Source: a virus
Direction: 5' to 3' (one strand)
Virus record (IMG/VR): IMGVR_UViG_3300043470_000479
Coordinates: 1 to 32,109 of that record
Length of the DNA: 32,109 bases
How positions within the stretch are numbered: the stretch's first letter is position 1; every line of letters begins with the position of its first letter. The notes below the pieces were generated by a model, which saw only the letters and a program-made list of their open reading frames with translations, searched no databases and was not told the DNA's origin. Position numbers and translations under genes: made by a program. This document shows positions 11,270 to 20,707 of the stretch, in pieces.

Positions 11270-13114
11270 TTATTGAATAGTGTGTATTCTAAAAATCTCA
11301 GTGCCTGCAAAGTTTGTTCCGTTTCCAGAACGCACAATGACGTTAGGGACTGACAGCGTGGTGTATATGCCGTTGGCAGCAAGAAACGTCGCTGCGGCTT
11401 GGTTGGCAGCGGTGACAACAACATACGCGTTAGACGCTACGTTTAGCGTGGTGCTAGGGACAGTGTAGGCTGCGGTAGCCGCGCCCATCGTTGCGTCTGC
11501 TACAATGTCTGTGCCGTTATAGCTGTTGCCTTCGCCAAATGATGTGGCGCTAATTGAACCAATGCCAACAGTTGCCGATCCTTCAATGCGGTTATAGCGG
11601 TATTTGTTGCCGGTTGCGTTAGTCTCAACAATGCCTTGCGCCGTTACAAACAACTGGTTGTTGTTAACCGCTGAATTTTGCATATACGCTGATGTAATTC
11701 CAATCCGCGTATTAGTTATGATATTATCGCTAATGGAAGCTTCTTGAGCCAATATGCCTCCGCCATCAGCATCTAATCGAATGGACGCAGTTGCCGTGGA
11801 CACTTGTTGGGCAGTCCATGTTACGGAATTATCAGTTACAGTTGCACCTGATGAAGTAGGCCATGTAGGTTCGCTTCCACCCGAAGTACCAGGAACAGAT
11901 GCGATATAATAATATCCGTTTGGTGTTGTCGGTTTTACCGCCGCAATTCCATATGCCGTCCCTGAAGCCCAAGTAGGTAGATTAGCAATCGGATCAGTCG
12001 GCGCAAAGCCATCAAGCACGTTTCCGGTTATCTGGATTTGTTTTGATACGCCAAACGAAGCGTTAAGGTAAATGCCGTCAGTAACATAAACGCCAGCCAA
12101 ATTACCGCAAAACGCAGTGTTGTTGCGAATCGTTGTTTGGTCAAATTCGCTAGTAGCACCAAAAACAGCGATGGCTCCCTGACCACAATTCAAGAATGTG
12201 TTGCCAGAAATGTCGTTGTAGCCACCAAAGCGACAAGCAGCGCCGCCGCCGTAGTTTGAGAAGTTGTTGGTGATCTTGTTGTTTGCGCCATCGCAACGGT
12301 AAACAACGCCAACAGTCCCTGTTTGATTTGTGCCTGGGATTGTAGACGTATTACCGATGACGCTATTGCCGTTTACTATGTTGTTGTTGCCATTCAAATA
12401 GGCCAACTTTTCGTATGGCTTCTCAGCGATGTTTCCTTCGACAATGGAATCATTTCCGTCACTGAAGAAAATGCACTGAACGTACATACCGCCGCCAACA
12501 TCAGGCACAAAATGATTGTTGCTGATGATATGACGATCACCGTCACTAACGCGCACACCGAAATAGGCAGTGTCCGTATATGTCGTAGGGCCACCAGTAA
12601 AAGTGTTGTTGATGATTTTGCCGTTGTTCGAACCGACCAAATGCACCCCTACTTTGAAAGGAGTATCTACATTCAGGCCATCAAATACAAAATAGTCGCC
12701 TGTGACGCGCATGAGGCTGGGCAGCGTAGCGTCGGTTCCCGTGTTTACCGAATTGGTTGTGCCTTCGCCCTTTAACCCACCATTGCCAGTAAACTTTACG
12801 CTATCCGCAGTAACGTAAAAGATTGTCGGTGGGTTAGCTTGGATTGCCCCAAAAGTGGCCTTTACAAACCCGTCAAGGACAACAGTCATGCTTTTGTCAA
12901 TTTCAATAGCTGCTGTAAGCCCACCGCTAGTGTCTATGTCATAGTCTAACGCGCTGGTTGGCAAATACAGCGTACCGCCTTCAGGCGTAGCTGCAACGGC
13001 TGTTTTAAACGCTGCAAGGTTGGCTGCTGCGCTGGCGCTCGACGAAACACCATAGTCGCCTGCGTTCACCGCTGCGTCTTGGATCATCGAGTAGGTTACT
13101 TTGGTCAGCGACAT
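11270..13114 (-). CDS. right-handed beta-helix tail protein (second tailspike-like adhesin)
   Basis: A 614-residue protein. The N-terminus MSLTKVTYSMIQDAAVNAGDYG is the common short connector found in branching phage tailspikes. From about residue 30 a pectate-lyase-like parallel beta-helix runs with many NN/N-x-I repeats (NNGKIINNTFTGG, ISNNHFVPDV, ITNNFSNYGGG, ISDNIITNTRIG). No P22-type head-binding domain is present, so it may attach to another tail protein. Such proteins bind or degrade surface polysaccharide; enzymatic residues cannot be assigned by eye. It is the third of three tandem tail genes. Confidence 0.75.
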   Translation of the reverse strand: MSLTKVTYSMIQDAAVNAGDYGVSSSASAAANLAAFKTAVAATPEGGTLYLPTSALDYDIDTSGGLTAAIEIDKSMTVVLDGFVKATFGAIQANPPTIFYVTADSVKFTGNGGLKGEGTTNSVNTGTDATLPSLMRVTGDYFVFDGLNVDTPFKVGVHLVGSNNGKIINNTFTGGPTTYTDTAYFGVRVSDGDRHIISNNHFVPDVGGGMYVQCIFFSDGNDSIVEGNIAEKPYEKLAYLNGNNNIVNGNSVIGNTSTIPGTNQTGTVGVVYRCDGANNKITNNFSNYGGGAACRFGGYNDISGNTFLNCGQGAIAVFGATSEFDQTTIRNNTAFCGNLAGVYVTDGIYLNASFGVSKQIQITGNVLDGFAPTDPIANLPTWASGTAYGIAAVKPTTPNGYYYIASVPGTSGGSEPTWPTSSGATVTDNSVTWTAQQVSTATASIRLDADGGGILAQEASISDNIITNTRIGITSAYMQNSAVNNNQLFVTAQGIVETNATGNKYRYNRIEGSATVGIGSISATSFGEGNSYNGTDIVADATMGAATAAYTVPSTTLNVASNAYVVVTAANQAAATFLAANGIYTTLSVPNVIVRSGNGTNFAGTEIFRIHTIQ

Positions 13115-13123
13115 GGCGGTTCC

Positions 13124-13876
13124 TTAGACGAGGTAAGTCATGGCAAAATATATGGTCGAAACGGCAGGGCTTGTATTACCAAATACTGTTGTACCAGAAA
13201 CTATGGTAAGTGTTCCAGACGATGTTAGGCTGCTGGAGTTCATGCATCCAGACGCAGGGCCAGCAACAGCATAAGGGATGTTCGTAAATATAACTCCTGG
13301 GCCAGCTAGTGCAATTGAACCTGAACCTGACAAAGAACCCGTAATCGTAACTTGATTGCCTACGCGGGTGTATCTTCCGGTGGAACTGAAAGTGCCGGAT
13401 ACGGTAAGGCCACCGCCTTGGTTTGGCGTCCAAGTGCCTTCCTCATAGTCATTCAGCAATTCGCTGGTCATGCCAGCAGCGTGCGTGTTTGCGCTGAAGT
13501 CGATGCCTTTGCCAGCAGTCTGAACCACAAGATTTTGATTTGTGTCGATATAAAAAGCGCGGATTGAGCCAGTATAAAAGTTCAAGTTGGCTGCGCCGGA
13601 TGCGCCGATACCCAAAGGGCGTGTGCCAGTGGTAAAAAGTTCTGCCTGACCAGTCGCAAAAGCAGCGCCTCGTCCTATAGTTGCGCCCGATCCTGTATAC
13701 GATACAGCGCCTTCTGTGTTTGGCATCGTTATGGATAGCGCGGATACGGCACGCCCTGCTGTAAGGTTAGCTACAGATACCTGATCGGTATCTCCACCCT
13801 GCACAATCGGCAATACTTCCGTACCAGCCAACGGCGTTGTTGCAGCGGGTAATGCAGATATTTTTTTGTCAGCCAT
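13124..13876 (-). CDS. tail fibre/appendage protein, 250 aa
   Basis: The N-terminus MADKKISALPAATTPLAGTE, continuing into LPIVQGG and QVSVANLTAGR, is a widespread phage structural motif at the start of fibre proteins. The middle is Gly/Ala/Thr-rich with YTGSIRAFYIDTNQNL; the C-terminal part holds NDYEEGTWTPNQGG, typical of fibre-tip domains that start before a beta sandwich. It lies between the two beta-helix spikes. It likely forms a trimeric appendage; receptor unknown. Confidence 0.7.
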   Translation of the reverse strand: MADKKISALPAATTPLAGTEVLPIVQGGDTDQVSVANLTAGRAVSALSITMPNTEGAVSYTGSGATIGRGAAFATGQAELFTTGTRPLGIGASGAANLNFYTGSIRAFYIDTNQNLVVQTAGKGIDFSANTHAAGMTSELLNDYEEGTWTPNQGGGLTVSGTFSSTGRYTRVGNQVTITGSLSGSGSIALAGPGVIFTNIPYAVAGPASGCMNSSSLTSSGTLTIVSGTTVFGNTSPAVSTIYFAMTYLV

Positions 13877-13893
13877 GAGTTATATCCTTAATG

Positions 13894-15888
13894 TTACGGC
13901 GCAACAGCTACACCAAACGGTGCAAGCGTGAATTTAATTGCGGCGGAACCGCCAAAGTTGTTGGTTACAGTAATTTGATTTGCTGCCGTTCCAGCGACGG
14001 CTACTCCTGCGCTTGCGACTATATTGGTGACGCTAATGTTTGCACTGCCGTCACCGCATATTAAATACACACCTGGCGCGGTTAGGTTGAACCCAGAATA
14101 CAAAAACAGCAGTTGCGGACGCCGAGGTGTTGGGACGGTAATTACAAATGTTGCCCCATTTGCAATGCTTGCAGATGTCCCGCTTGTTTCTTCAAAGGAA
14201 ACAGTATTTACAAATTGACCGCCCAGATCAACGCGTGCTGTTCCAGTGTTTGTAGGGAATGTCAGGCCGTTGGCAAAACCAGATAATTGGCCGTTTGTTT
14301 GGTACACAGAGCCAAGCGCAACTTGAGGCGTTTGCGATGCATCCTCACCACCTAAGCATACCAAGCCAACATTAGCGCCGCCCGCCGTGTTAATTTTTGC
14401 TGCCGTAAAATTGCAGTCAAAGAATTGCGACCGAGTATTTAAGTTGTCTAAATCTCTGGTGTTAGACTCAAATGCACAGCCAAAAAACGTGTTGGAGTTA
14501 TTGTCAGCGCCCGACACAGCGTCGGTAGCAGCAATTTTAATAGCTGTTGGCGTTGCGTTCGGTGATGTCCCCGTATTGACGGCTTCAAAACTTAACGCAT
14601 AAAATTTGCAAGTGTCAGCAGCGTCTATCTGAACGCCAGTATTGGTGGATTGACCAATACGAATATTCATGAAGCTGTTTCTGTTTGCTGGGGACGAACT
14701 TGCATTTGTCCCGCTACGCAGCCAGATTCCGCGTGTACAATAAAGGAATTGCGTGTCTTTTAAGATGTTATACCAGCAACCGCTATCAGCGCCGCCGACA
14801 TCAGGCCCAGCTTTAAGGACAAAGCCCTCTGCACAGTTGAGAACATAGAGACCAGAAAAAATGTTGTATAGCTGAAACGTCAATGATGTGGTTTGCGTAA
14901 TGCTTTCAGGTACGCAACCCAAACCTATAACGCCAGTGTTTCCGTCTGCATCAAGCGACATATCCCTGACGCTGCCGTGGCTATCGCAGAAGCGAACGAT
15001 ATACATACCATTGCTGCCAGCCTTGAGAACCGTAGAGCGGCCTTGTCCTTGCAATACAATGCGATCAGTAGTCCCGTTCGGGGCTGTATAGGGGACAAGC
15101 AGACCGTTTAATTCTGTGTCGCTTCCTGCTACACCATTCAGTAGATACGTGCCTTCTGGAAACAAAACTGTTCCGCCACCAGCAGCCAACACTGCGTCAA
15201 TAGCACTTTGACAGGCGGCTCTATCATCTGTCACGCCATCGCCAGTAGCGCCAAAATCCATGACCGAAACGGTTTGCTCTAGCTTTGTCTGAACAGTCTG
15301 TGCGGTGGCCCCAGGGAAGCTTGCAGTGTAGCTAATGGCAGTGGCGTTACCAGTGTTGATTACGCCAGTTTCGTTCGTCATTACCTCAATGCTGGAACTC
15401 AGCGGTGGTGCGATTGAGAACGTAATGGTGTTACCAGACAGCGTGTAACTATCCTTTTCCTGATAGACACCATTGATGAATACGTTAGTGGCAAGGATAG
15501 TGCTAGGCGATGCCGACAGAACGAAGTCAACCTCAACGCCATCACCAACAAAGTCGTTCTTGACAACGGACGCAGATACAGCGGCAGGATCGAAGCCATA
15601 GCCCACAGGACTGTAGAGAACGAACTCCTCGCGCTTGTTGCGGATGGTGATCGAGAACTCGCCAGCAGTGTAAAGCAGGGCTGGCGTGCCGTTACGATAC
15701 GCATAGCCATTGCTTGTGCGGATCGGCTGAGTGGCTTCGATTGTAAGGTTGGCGTCCCAGTAGACCTGAATCGGATTCTGTTCAGGGTCTTGGTTGATTG
15801 CACCGATATACAGGTATCCGTCATCCAGAGGCGTACCGTCTAGATCAGTGAATATTGGGTAAGGGCCAGTAACTTGAGTAAGTGCCAT
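13894..15888 (-). CDS. tailspike with P22-type head-binding domain and beta-helix
   Basis: A 664-residue receptor-binding protein. Residues 1-100 match the P22 tailspike head-binding domain (FTDLDGTPLDDGYLYIG, NPIQVYWDANLT, QPIRTSNGYAYRNGTPALLY, FVLYSPVGYGFDP). A second beta domain (105-175) follows. From 206 a pectate-lyase-like beta-helix begins (VSVMDFGATGDGVTDDRAAC, GGGTVLFPEGTYLL). This is the gene 9 equivalent: it fixes to the connector and binds or cleaves host surface glycan. The C-terminal part is replaced relative to P22, as is usual. It has a possible private promoter (15916-15944). Confidence 0.88.
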   Translation of the reverse strand: MALTQVTGPYPIFTDLDGTPLDDGYLYIGAINQDPEQNPIQVYWDANLTIEATQPIRTSNGYAYRNGTPALLYTAGEFSITIRNKREEFVLYSPVGYGFDPAAVSASVVKNDFVGDGVEVDFVLSASPSTILATNVFINGVYQEKDSYTLSGNTITFSIAPPLSSSIEVMTNETGVINTGNATAISYTASFPGATAQTVQTKLEQTVSVMDFGATGDGVTDDRAACQSAIDAVLAAGGGTVLFPEGTYLLNGVAGSDTELNGLLVPYTAPNGTTDRIVLQGQGRSTVLKAGSNGMYIVRFCDSHGSVRDMSLDADGNTGVIGLGCVPESITQTTSLTFQLYNIFSGLYVLNCAEGFVLKAGPDVGGADSGCWYNILKDTQFLYCTRGIWLRSGTNASSSPANRNSFMNIRIGQSTNTGVQIDAADTCKFYALSFEAVNTGTSPNATPTAIKIAATDAVSGADNNSNTFFGCAFESNTRDLDNLNTRSQFFDCNFTAAKINTAGGANVGLVCLGGEDASQTPQVALGSVYQTNGQLSGFANGLTFPTNTGTARVDLGGQFVNTVSFEETSGTSASIANGATFVITVPTPRRPQLLFLYSGFNLTAPGVYLICGDGSANISVTNIVASAGVAVAGTAANQITVTNNFGGSAAIKFTLAPFGVAVAP

Positions 15889-15915
15889 TAGAACTTAATC
15901 CCTTGCGTCTTTGGG

Positions 15916-15944
15916 CTTATAGCCGAAATTATGTTGTAGCGAAA
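15916..15944 (-). promoter_or_regulatory. candidate internal promoter P5 for tail/lysis genes
   Basis: Minus strand TTTCGC (15944-15939), 17 bp and TATAAG (15921-15916), 28 bases before the tailspike ATG in a 58-base gap. The -10 box and spacing equal P1 and P3; the -35 box is poor. It could give extra transcription of the tailspike and distal genes. Confidence 0.35.
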
Positions 15945-15946
15945 GG

Positions 15947-18900
15947 TCATTGTGGCATTTCTACTGTCGGCGGTGCTAAAGTCGCTTCTGGCCCAACTGC
16001 TTCAGTTGCAAGAACTGGAGCGGTAACCGCTGGAGCAGACTTTACCACGTTCATCAGATAGTCTTTAGCCTTGTCGCCCTTTATACCGATGGTTGAAATG
16101 AAATCGCGGAATGGCTTGCTCATTGACACCTTATTGATTGCTCGATCAGGCGCATCGCCTTTTGTAGCTACATCGTTAAGCAGTCCTTGGAACTCAGGGC
16201 TAGAAAACATTTTGCCAGCAGCGCGAATAGCATCTGGACTACCCTTTGACATTGCGTCCATAACCTCTGGCGTAAGTAAACCAGCACCAGGAACCAAGCC
16301 CATAGCGCCACCTACCGCACGTTTTGCCAATGTGCTGTCCATTATACGAGCAATGATGCCTTCAGCGTTTAGAGATTCCACCAGTGCTTGATTAGCTTTG
16401 CCCGTGGTCAGGACGTTAGCACGAGCCTCAGTGATGCGCTTTGATACCTGATACAAGTCACGGAGCGTATCAGATGCTTTAGGGCCAAGGGCTTGCACGA
16501 TTTCCTTGTATACTTGCGGATTGGCACGAAGCTTTGGATAGATGTCCGCAAACTCTGAGAAACCAAAGCCGCCTTTTTCAGCACCACGGGTTGAGCGTGT
16601 GACAGATGCAAGCGCAGTAGCCACAACTTCTTTGCGAAGATCGTCAGGAACAGTTTTCATGAGCCGCGCAAAGTCGCCAGCCTCACCCTTTGCGCCACTA
16701 GTGATAGCTGAACGCATCTTGTTGGCGATACCACCTTCAAGGTCTGTACCGAAAGCATTGACAATGCGGTCACCCAATGCACGCTCTTTTGCGTAGATAA
16801 GGTTAGCGCCACGCAGTTCCCGACGAACTTCTTCGCCAGCGACACGGCTTACGTTGTCTAACTGGTCAGATGCCAAGGCAGCATACAGCCTTTTCAGCGT
16901 TGCTTCGTCCATTGAACCATAGGGTGATTCTTGGCGCTTCAATGCCTTGCCAATCAGATTCTTTTCACGAATCAATCGACCATAGGTAATGTCGCCGCCG
17001 CCAGCTTCGCCCGTCTGGAACAATGCCAGCAGTTTCTTTTCTGGCGCAGTCATGCCTTCTTGACCAACTTCGCCAGCAATGTCTGTCAGGGTGGTGAACA
17101 AGTTATCTAGCTGCACAGGCGTTTGCTTTGGAACAGCAGCATCAACGCGCTTGTAAATCTCACCAGCTTGGTCATTTAATTCCTTGCGGGTGGTTGTTAA
17201 GCTATCCTTCACGCGCTGAGACACAACGCCTGGAGCAATCGCGCCTTCAACGAACTGTGCGTCAAACTCACGCATGATGTTATCGGCTTGATCGACAGCG
17301 TTAGAAACAGACGTTCTGAATCCAGCCTCTGCCTCACTGCCAGCAAGAGAGCGCGTCAATCCAATGGCTGCACGCACTTGTGGGTTGTCAGAGAAAACGT
17401 CAGCAGGAACATCAATGCCAAGACGCTCTGCCGCTGCTTTTGCTTCAGGATTGATTTGCGCTTGTTCAGCTATCTTGATTTGAGCGTTCTTTGCCGCTGC
17501 ATTCGTGCCAGACGCTTTGTTAATCAAAGTGCCAAGTTCAGCCGCAGCTTCTTCTGGCGCAACAGCAGCAACTGGTGGAGCAACAGCTTCAACAGGAGCG
17601 GCCATGCCAGCAGCGGGAACCTCTGGGGTTATACCAGCTACAGGCACTTCACCAGCCGCAGTTCCACCACCGCCTAAGAAACGCTGCGCTAATGCACCCG
17701 TTCCTGCGCCAGCAGTAAGGCCCACAACGGCTGGCAATGCGCGTTCCAAGATGCCTGCATCTGGAGCAGCTTCACCAGCGCCATATAGACCACCGTAGAT
17801 ACCGCCACGCAATGCTTCACCAGCTATAGTTCCACCAGGGCCTACACGCGAAAGCGGCGACAGTGCGCCACCAATAACTTCACCAGCCATTGTGGTGATT
17901 GGGAATTCTTGTTGGGCAAATTCACCAGCCGCTTGAAGCCGCGCAGCCGCAGCAGGATCGACCAATGCTAATGCTTCTTCAGCAAGATTGCCAGTCAGTC
18001 CACGAATTGAACCAGCCGCCAATGCTGAACCCATACCTGGGCCAGCGCCTTCACGAACGCCTGAACGATTTGGAGTCCACCTAATTTGACGGTTAGGATC
18101 GCTTCGCAGAGCTTCAATGGTTTCAGGCGGCAAAGGCTCAGTGCCTAACTGAATGGCTAAGGCATTAACTTCCTCAATAGACTTACCGCTTTGCCATGCG
18201 CCTTGAAGAAGGCTGGCAATCTCAATATCACGGTCTGTAGCTATGCGATTGCCTTGAGCCACTTCTAATGCTGGAACGCCTCTTGGCCCAGCTTCAGGTG
18301 CAGCAGCAGCCGCTTGTTGAAACAGTGGTTTAATAACGTTGTCAAATTCTGTAGCCAAAGGCCCAGCTTGAAGACGCGCTGCCTCAATCGCTCGATTTAA
18401 GCGTTGATTTTTGACTTCGATTTCCTGAGGTGTATCGCCATACTGCGGGAAATACGAAAGAGTCTGACCAATAAGCTGCTCACGATTGTAAGCCGCGCCA
18501 GTGCCAAGCGTTAAGAGGCCATCAAGAATATCAACTTGTGCGTCGGTAATTGTGCGTCGTTCTGGGCCTGCAAGACTGCGGGTAACAACGCCTTCACCAA
18601 GAACATTGCGTGATAGTGTCTCTAGGAGTCCTGCTTGCTGCGCTTCTGGCTCTGTGGAGATGACGTTTTGAATGTCGTTTGCGCCACCAGCAATTCGGCT
18701 TAGCAAAGTTAGAACCTTGCTTTGCGCCTCTGTAGGCTTTGCATCTTGCTTAACGTCTGGATCAGCGGGGCCACCTGGAATGAACTCTAATGTTCCTTCC
18801 TCGGTAAACTTAAAACCACTTGGTGCTTTTTCGGGCTTTTCTGGCTTCTCTGGGGCGGGAGGCACATAGATGCCACCTGGCACTTGCTGCACCTGATTAG

Positions 18901-18949
18901 GCTTCGCTACAACAGGAGAGCTATCCCACCAATTTTCTTGAGCAGCCAT
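15947..18949 (-). CDS. large ejection / internal virion protein (gp16-like)
   Basis: A 1000-residue protein, the last and largest of the ejection genes, in the slot of P22 gene 16. It opens MAAQENWWDSSPVV followed by a Pro/Lys/Glu-rich linker (EKPEKPEKAPSGFKF). The middle has a Gly/Ala-rich segment (about 350-460) with membrane-active character, GGALSPLSRVGPGGTIAGEA, and Ala/Val/Pro repeats. The C-terminal half is long helices. No lysozyme domain is seen. It is thought to cross the envelope with the DNA and form the translocation channel. Start 18949 has GGAG 8 bases upstream; a TTG one codon before is less likely. Confidence 0.75.
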   Translation of the reverse strand: MAAQENWWDSSPVVAKPNQVQQVPGGIYVPPAPEKPEKPEKAPSGFKFTEEGTLEFIPGGPADPDVKQDAKPTEAQSKVLTLLSRIAGGANDIQNVISTEPEAQQAGLLETLSRNVLGEGVVTRSLAGPERRTITDAQVDILDGLLTLGTGAAYNREQLIGQTLSYFPQYGDTPQEIEVKNQRLNRAIEAARLQAGPLATEFDNVIKPLFQQAAAAAPEAGPRGVPALEVAQGNRIATDRDIEIASLLQGAWQSGKSIEEVNALAIQLGTEPLPPETIEALRSDPNRQIRWTPNRSGVREGAGPGMGSALAAGSIRGLTGNLAEEALALVDPAAAARLQAAGEFAQQEFPITTMAGEVIGGALSPLSRVGPGGTIAGEALRGGIYGGLYGAGEAAPDAGILERALPAVVGLTAGAGTGALAQRFLGGGGTAAGEVPVAGITPEVPAAGMAAPVEAVAPPVAAVAPEEAAAELGTLINKASGTNAAAKNAQIKIAEQAQINPEAKAAAERLGIDVPADVFSDNPQVRAAIGLTRSLAGSEAEAGFRTSVSNAVDQADNIMREFDAQFVEGAIAPGVVSQRVKDSLTTTRKELNDQAGEIYKRVDAAVPKQTPVQLDNLFTTLTDIAGEVGQEGMTAPEKKLLALFQTGEAGGGDITYGRLIREKNLIGKALKRQESPYGSMDEATLKRLYAALASDQLDNVSRVAGEEVRRELRGANLIYAKERALGDRIVNAFGTDLEGGIANKMRSAITSGAKGEAGDFARLMKTVPDDLRKEVVATALASVTRSTRGAEKGGFGFSEFADIYPKLRANPQVYKEIVQALGPKASDTLRDLYQVSKRITEARANVLTTGKANQALVESLNAEGIIARIMDSTLAKRAVGGAMGLVPGAGLLTPEVMDAMSKGSPDAIRAAGKMFSSPEFQGLLNDVATKGDAPDRAINKVSMSKPFRDFISTIGIKGDKAKDYLMNVVKSAPAVTAPVLATEAVGPEATLAPPTVEMPQ

Positions 18950-18952
18950 CAA

Positions 18953-19291
18953 TCAATCTCCAAAACGTCGCCGTGATCCACTAATGTCTGGAGCATTGCC
19001 CCAGCCTGGATAAGTTACATGAATTGCGCCTTTGTTGCTAGGTGCAACGCGAGCGCCTGGATACTTTTGCTTTATCAAACTAATCGCCTGAGCCGTTGTC
19101 ATATTACCAGGCGGTATAAAATCTATCGAGTCACCAGCAGGATGAGAGCCAACAGTTGTCTTTGTTAGACCTTGCGCTTTTAACGACGCCTGATGACTTT
19201 TCGTCCTAAAGCCGCTTGTTGGAGTAAAACCTAAAGCGCCCAAATCCTTTACGGGGTTAATATCACTTCCCTTGAAAGTTACTGGTGGCAT
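18953..19291 (-). CDS. M15-type peptidoglycan endopeptidase in ejection module
   Basis: A 112-residue small peptidase of the M15 (VanY/Ply) zinc type. Motifs: SGFRTKSHQ at 26-34 (Arg 29), GSHPAGDSIDF at 48-58, where H50 and D57 form the H-x6-D metal pair, and GAIHVTYPG with H91 as third ligand. It would cut stem-peptide bonds of peptidoglycan. Placed between ejection genes, it is probably virion-packaged and opens the wall for DNA entry, separate from the GH19 endolysin for lysis. ATG 19291 has AGGAGG upstream and overlaps the previous gene by 29 bases. A longer frame in the same phase shadows the upstream gene. Confidence 0.78.
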   Translation of the reverse strand: MPPVTFKGSDINPVKDLGALGFTPTSGFRTKSHQASLKAQGLTKTTVGSHPAGDSIDFIPPGNMTTAQAISLIKQKYPGARVAPSNKGAIHVTYPGWGNAPDISGSRRRFGD

Positions 19292-20096
19292 TGCTGCCAC
19301 CACCTCCTGGCTTGGTTCTGATTGAACCATCTGGGGCTTCGTATGTCGCACCAGAAGGAAGTCTGTCGAAGTCCGCTTTTGTAGTTGGCTTAGGCAGTGG
19401 GCCTTTTTGCACATTGGTGGGCATAGGCCGTCCGCCCAAGATTGCCTGAAGCTCATCTGGTGTTCCGCTAAAGAAACCTCCATTAGGAAGACTTACGGAA
19501 ATCTTTGTGCGATCACGTTTCAAAGCTTCTCTGAACTCAGCGCTTCCAGGCTCTAAACCTTCTGCGATTAAGTTTTTAACAATCGTTGTGTCGAGCTTAA
19601 CGTCTGTACCGAAAATCTTTTCATGCGCCTCACCACCACCATAATTATAAATGATGGTCGATAGCACAGCTTCCCGCGCTTTCGGGTCGGTGGTCGTATT
19701 GTATGTTGCCTTAGCCCGTTCAAATGTCTGAGCTAGGTCTGGGCGCTTTGAGTTCTTCAATGCCTCAATGCGCTCATCAAATAGCTTATTCACATCTTCC
19801 GGCCTGTTTTCTCGATTGAGAATAAAGGCGGTTTGCGACGCTTCAAGAATCGCTTTTTGGTCACCTTCGCCCATCGTCTTGCGATAGCCTTCGACTTGCT
19901 CTTTCGCCTCTGGGTACTTCAGATAGAAGCTAGCAAAAGATTGCGTGTCTGGCTTTTCCATAAGCGCAGCCAAATCCGTTTGAAGGCTTTTCTGCCTTTC
20001 AATTTTTGTTCGACGATCTTGCTCGGCACGCTGTAGCGCAACAGACTCCAAGAACATCTGCCTTGGATCAGAGGCAATGGAATAATCTCTAGCCAC
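19263..20096 (-). CDS. putative ejection protein (gp20-like position)
   Basis: A helical protein of 277 residues starting at GTG 20096 (TAGTG overlap with the gene before). Residues 1-120 are charged helices (ESVALQRAEQDRRTKIERQK, LALMEKPDTQSFASF-like segment) and 120-200 contain RAKATYNTTTDPKAREAVLS. The C-terminal tail (from about 215) has PNGGFFSGTPDELQ and a Gly-rich end. Order matches P22 genes 7-20-16, so it is most likely an internal virion protein released with DNA. Sequence identity to P22 gp20 is not visible by eye. Confidence 0.6.
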   Translation of the reverse strand: MARDYSIASDPRQMFLESVALQRAEQDRRTKIERQKSLQTDLAALMEKPDTQSFASFYLKYPEAKEQVEGYRKTMGEGDQKAILEASQTAFILNRENRPEDVNKLFDERIEALKNSKRPDLAQTFERAKATYNTTTDPKAREAVLSTIIYNYGGGEAHEKIFGTDVKLDTTIVKNLIAEGLEPGSAEFREALKRDRTKISVSLPNGGFFSGTPDELQAILGGRPMPTNVQKGPLPKPTTKADFDRLPSGATYEAPDGSIRTKPGGGGSNATSNFQGK

Positions 20097-20707
20097 TAAA
20101 ATAATCCCTTAGCTATGCCACTAGCGCCACCCAATATGTCGCTAAACATCTTGCCACGCGCCAAAGCTCCACCAGCCTGTGCTTCGCCACGTTTGCCAAG
20201 AAGCTCTGCAATGCTACCAGCAGCCTCCATGCCAGACGCACCAACTCCAGCAGCAGAACGCTGTCCTAATTGCGTCATGCCGCCCAATCGCCCGTATTGC
20301 TGTTCAAGGAACTGATTCAGCAATTGTGGACGGAACTGAGCCAATGCTCCTTGAACGTTGCCGCCACGAAGTCCGCCAGTTGCAGATGCTTGCTGCAATA
20401 TGGCTTCTTCACCCTGCTGTGTGAGTGCTTGAAAGAGTGGGCTTTGCTCTTGTCCTGATACATAAGCTTGTTGCGCTTCTGGGCCAGCAAGACCTAAAGC
20501 CGCCATCTGCGCTTGCAGGGCAGGGCCACCAGCCTCAGTGTATGGTTGCAGCAACGTCCGCAGTTCTTCGCGTGCGGCACGGGTCTCATCGACGCCAGCT
20601 TGGAGCGATGCAGCCTCAATGTTAGAAGCTTTCTTCGCCGCGCTTCCCTTTATTAAAGAGCCGCCGATGCTGGTCGCGGCAGCAATACCAGTTACTGGAT
20701 CAGGCAT
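20096..20707 (-). CDS. DNA ejection protein (gp7-like)
   Basis: A 203-residue Ala/Gly/Gln-rich protein: MPDPVTGIAAATSIGGSLIK start with a glycine-rich helix, heptads in TLLQPYTEAGGPALQAQMAA, then ATGGLRGGNVQGALAQFRP, FLEQQYGRLGGMTQLGQR and a Gly-rich end ILGGASGIAKGLF. This pattern is characteristic of phage internal proteins of the gp7/DNA-transfer type. It overlaps the upstream gene by 8 bases. Predicted to be packaged in the capsid and injected early into the periplasm. Confidence 0.75.
   Translation of the reverse strand: MPDPVTGIAAATSIGGSLIKGSAAKKASNIEAASLQAGVDETRAAREELRTLLQPYTEAGGPALQAQMAALGLAGPEAQQAYVSGQEQSPLFQALTQQGEEAILQQASATGGLRGGNVQGALAQFRPQLLNQFLEQQYGRLGGMTQLGQRSAAGVGASGMEAAGSIAELLGKRGEAQAGGALARGKMFSDILGGASGIAKGLF

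Noticed and set aside
11226-11276. 16-codon frame MSGGIAGLETGERKCL in the gap after the beta-helix gene
   Set aside because: No ribosome site; it runs through the ribosome site and start of the next gene.
19263-19291. Programmed frameshift fusing the gp20-like protein to the M15 peptidase
   Set aside because: A +1 shift would be needed; no slippery heptamer or RF2-like site is seen, and the peptidase has its own start.
18953-19483. Longer version of the M15 peptidase starting at 19483
   Set aside because: The additional 64 residues overlap the gp20-like gene in another frame and look random; ATG 19291 has AGGAGG and places the start just before the peptidase core.
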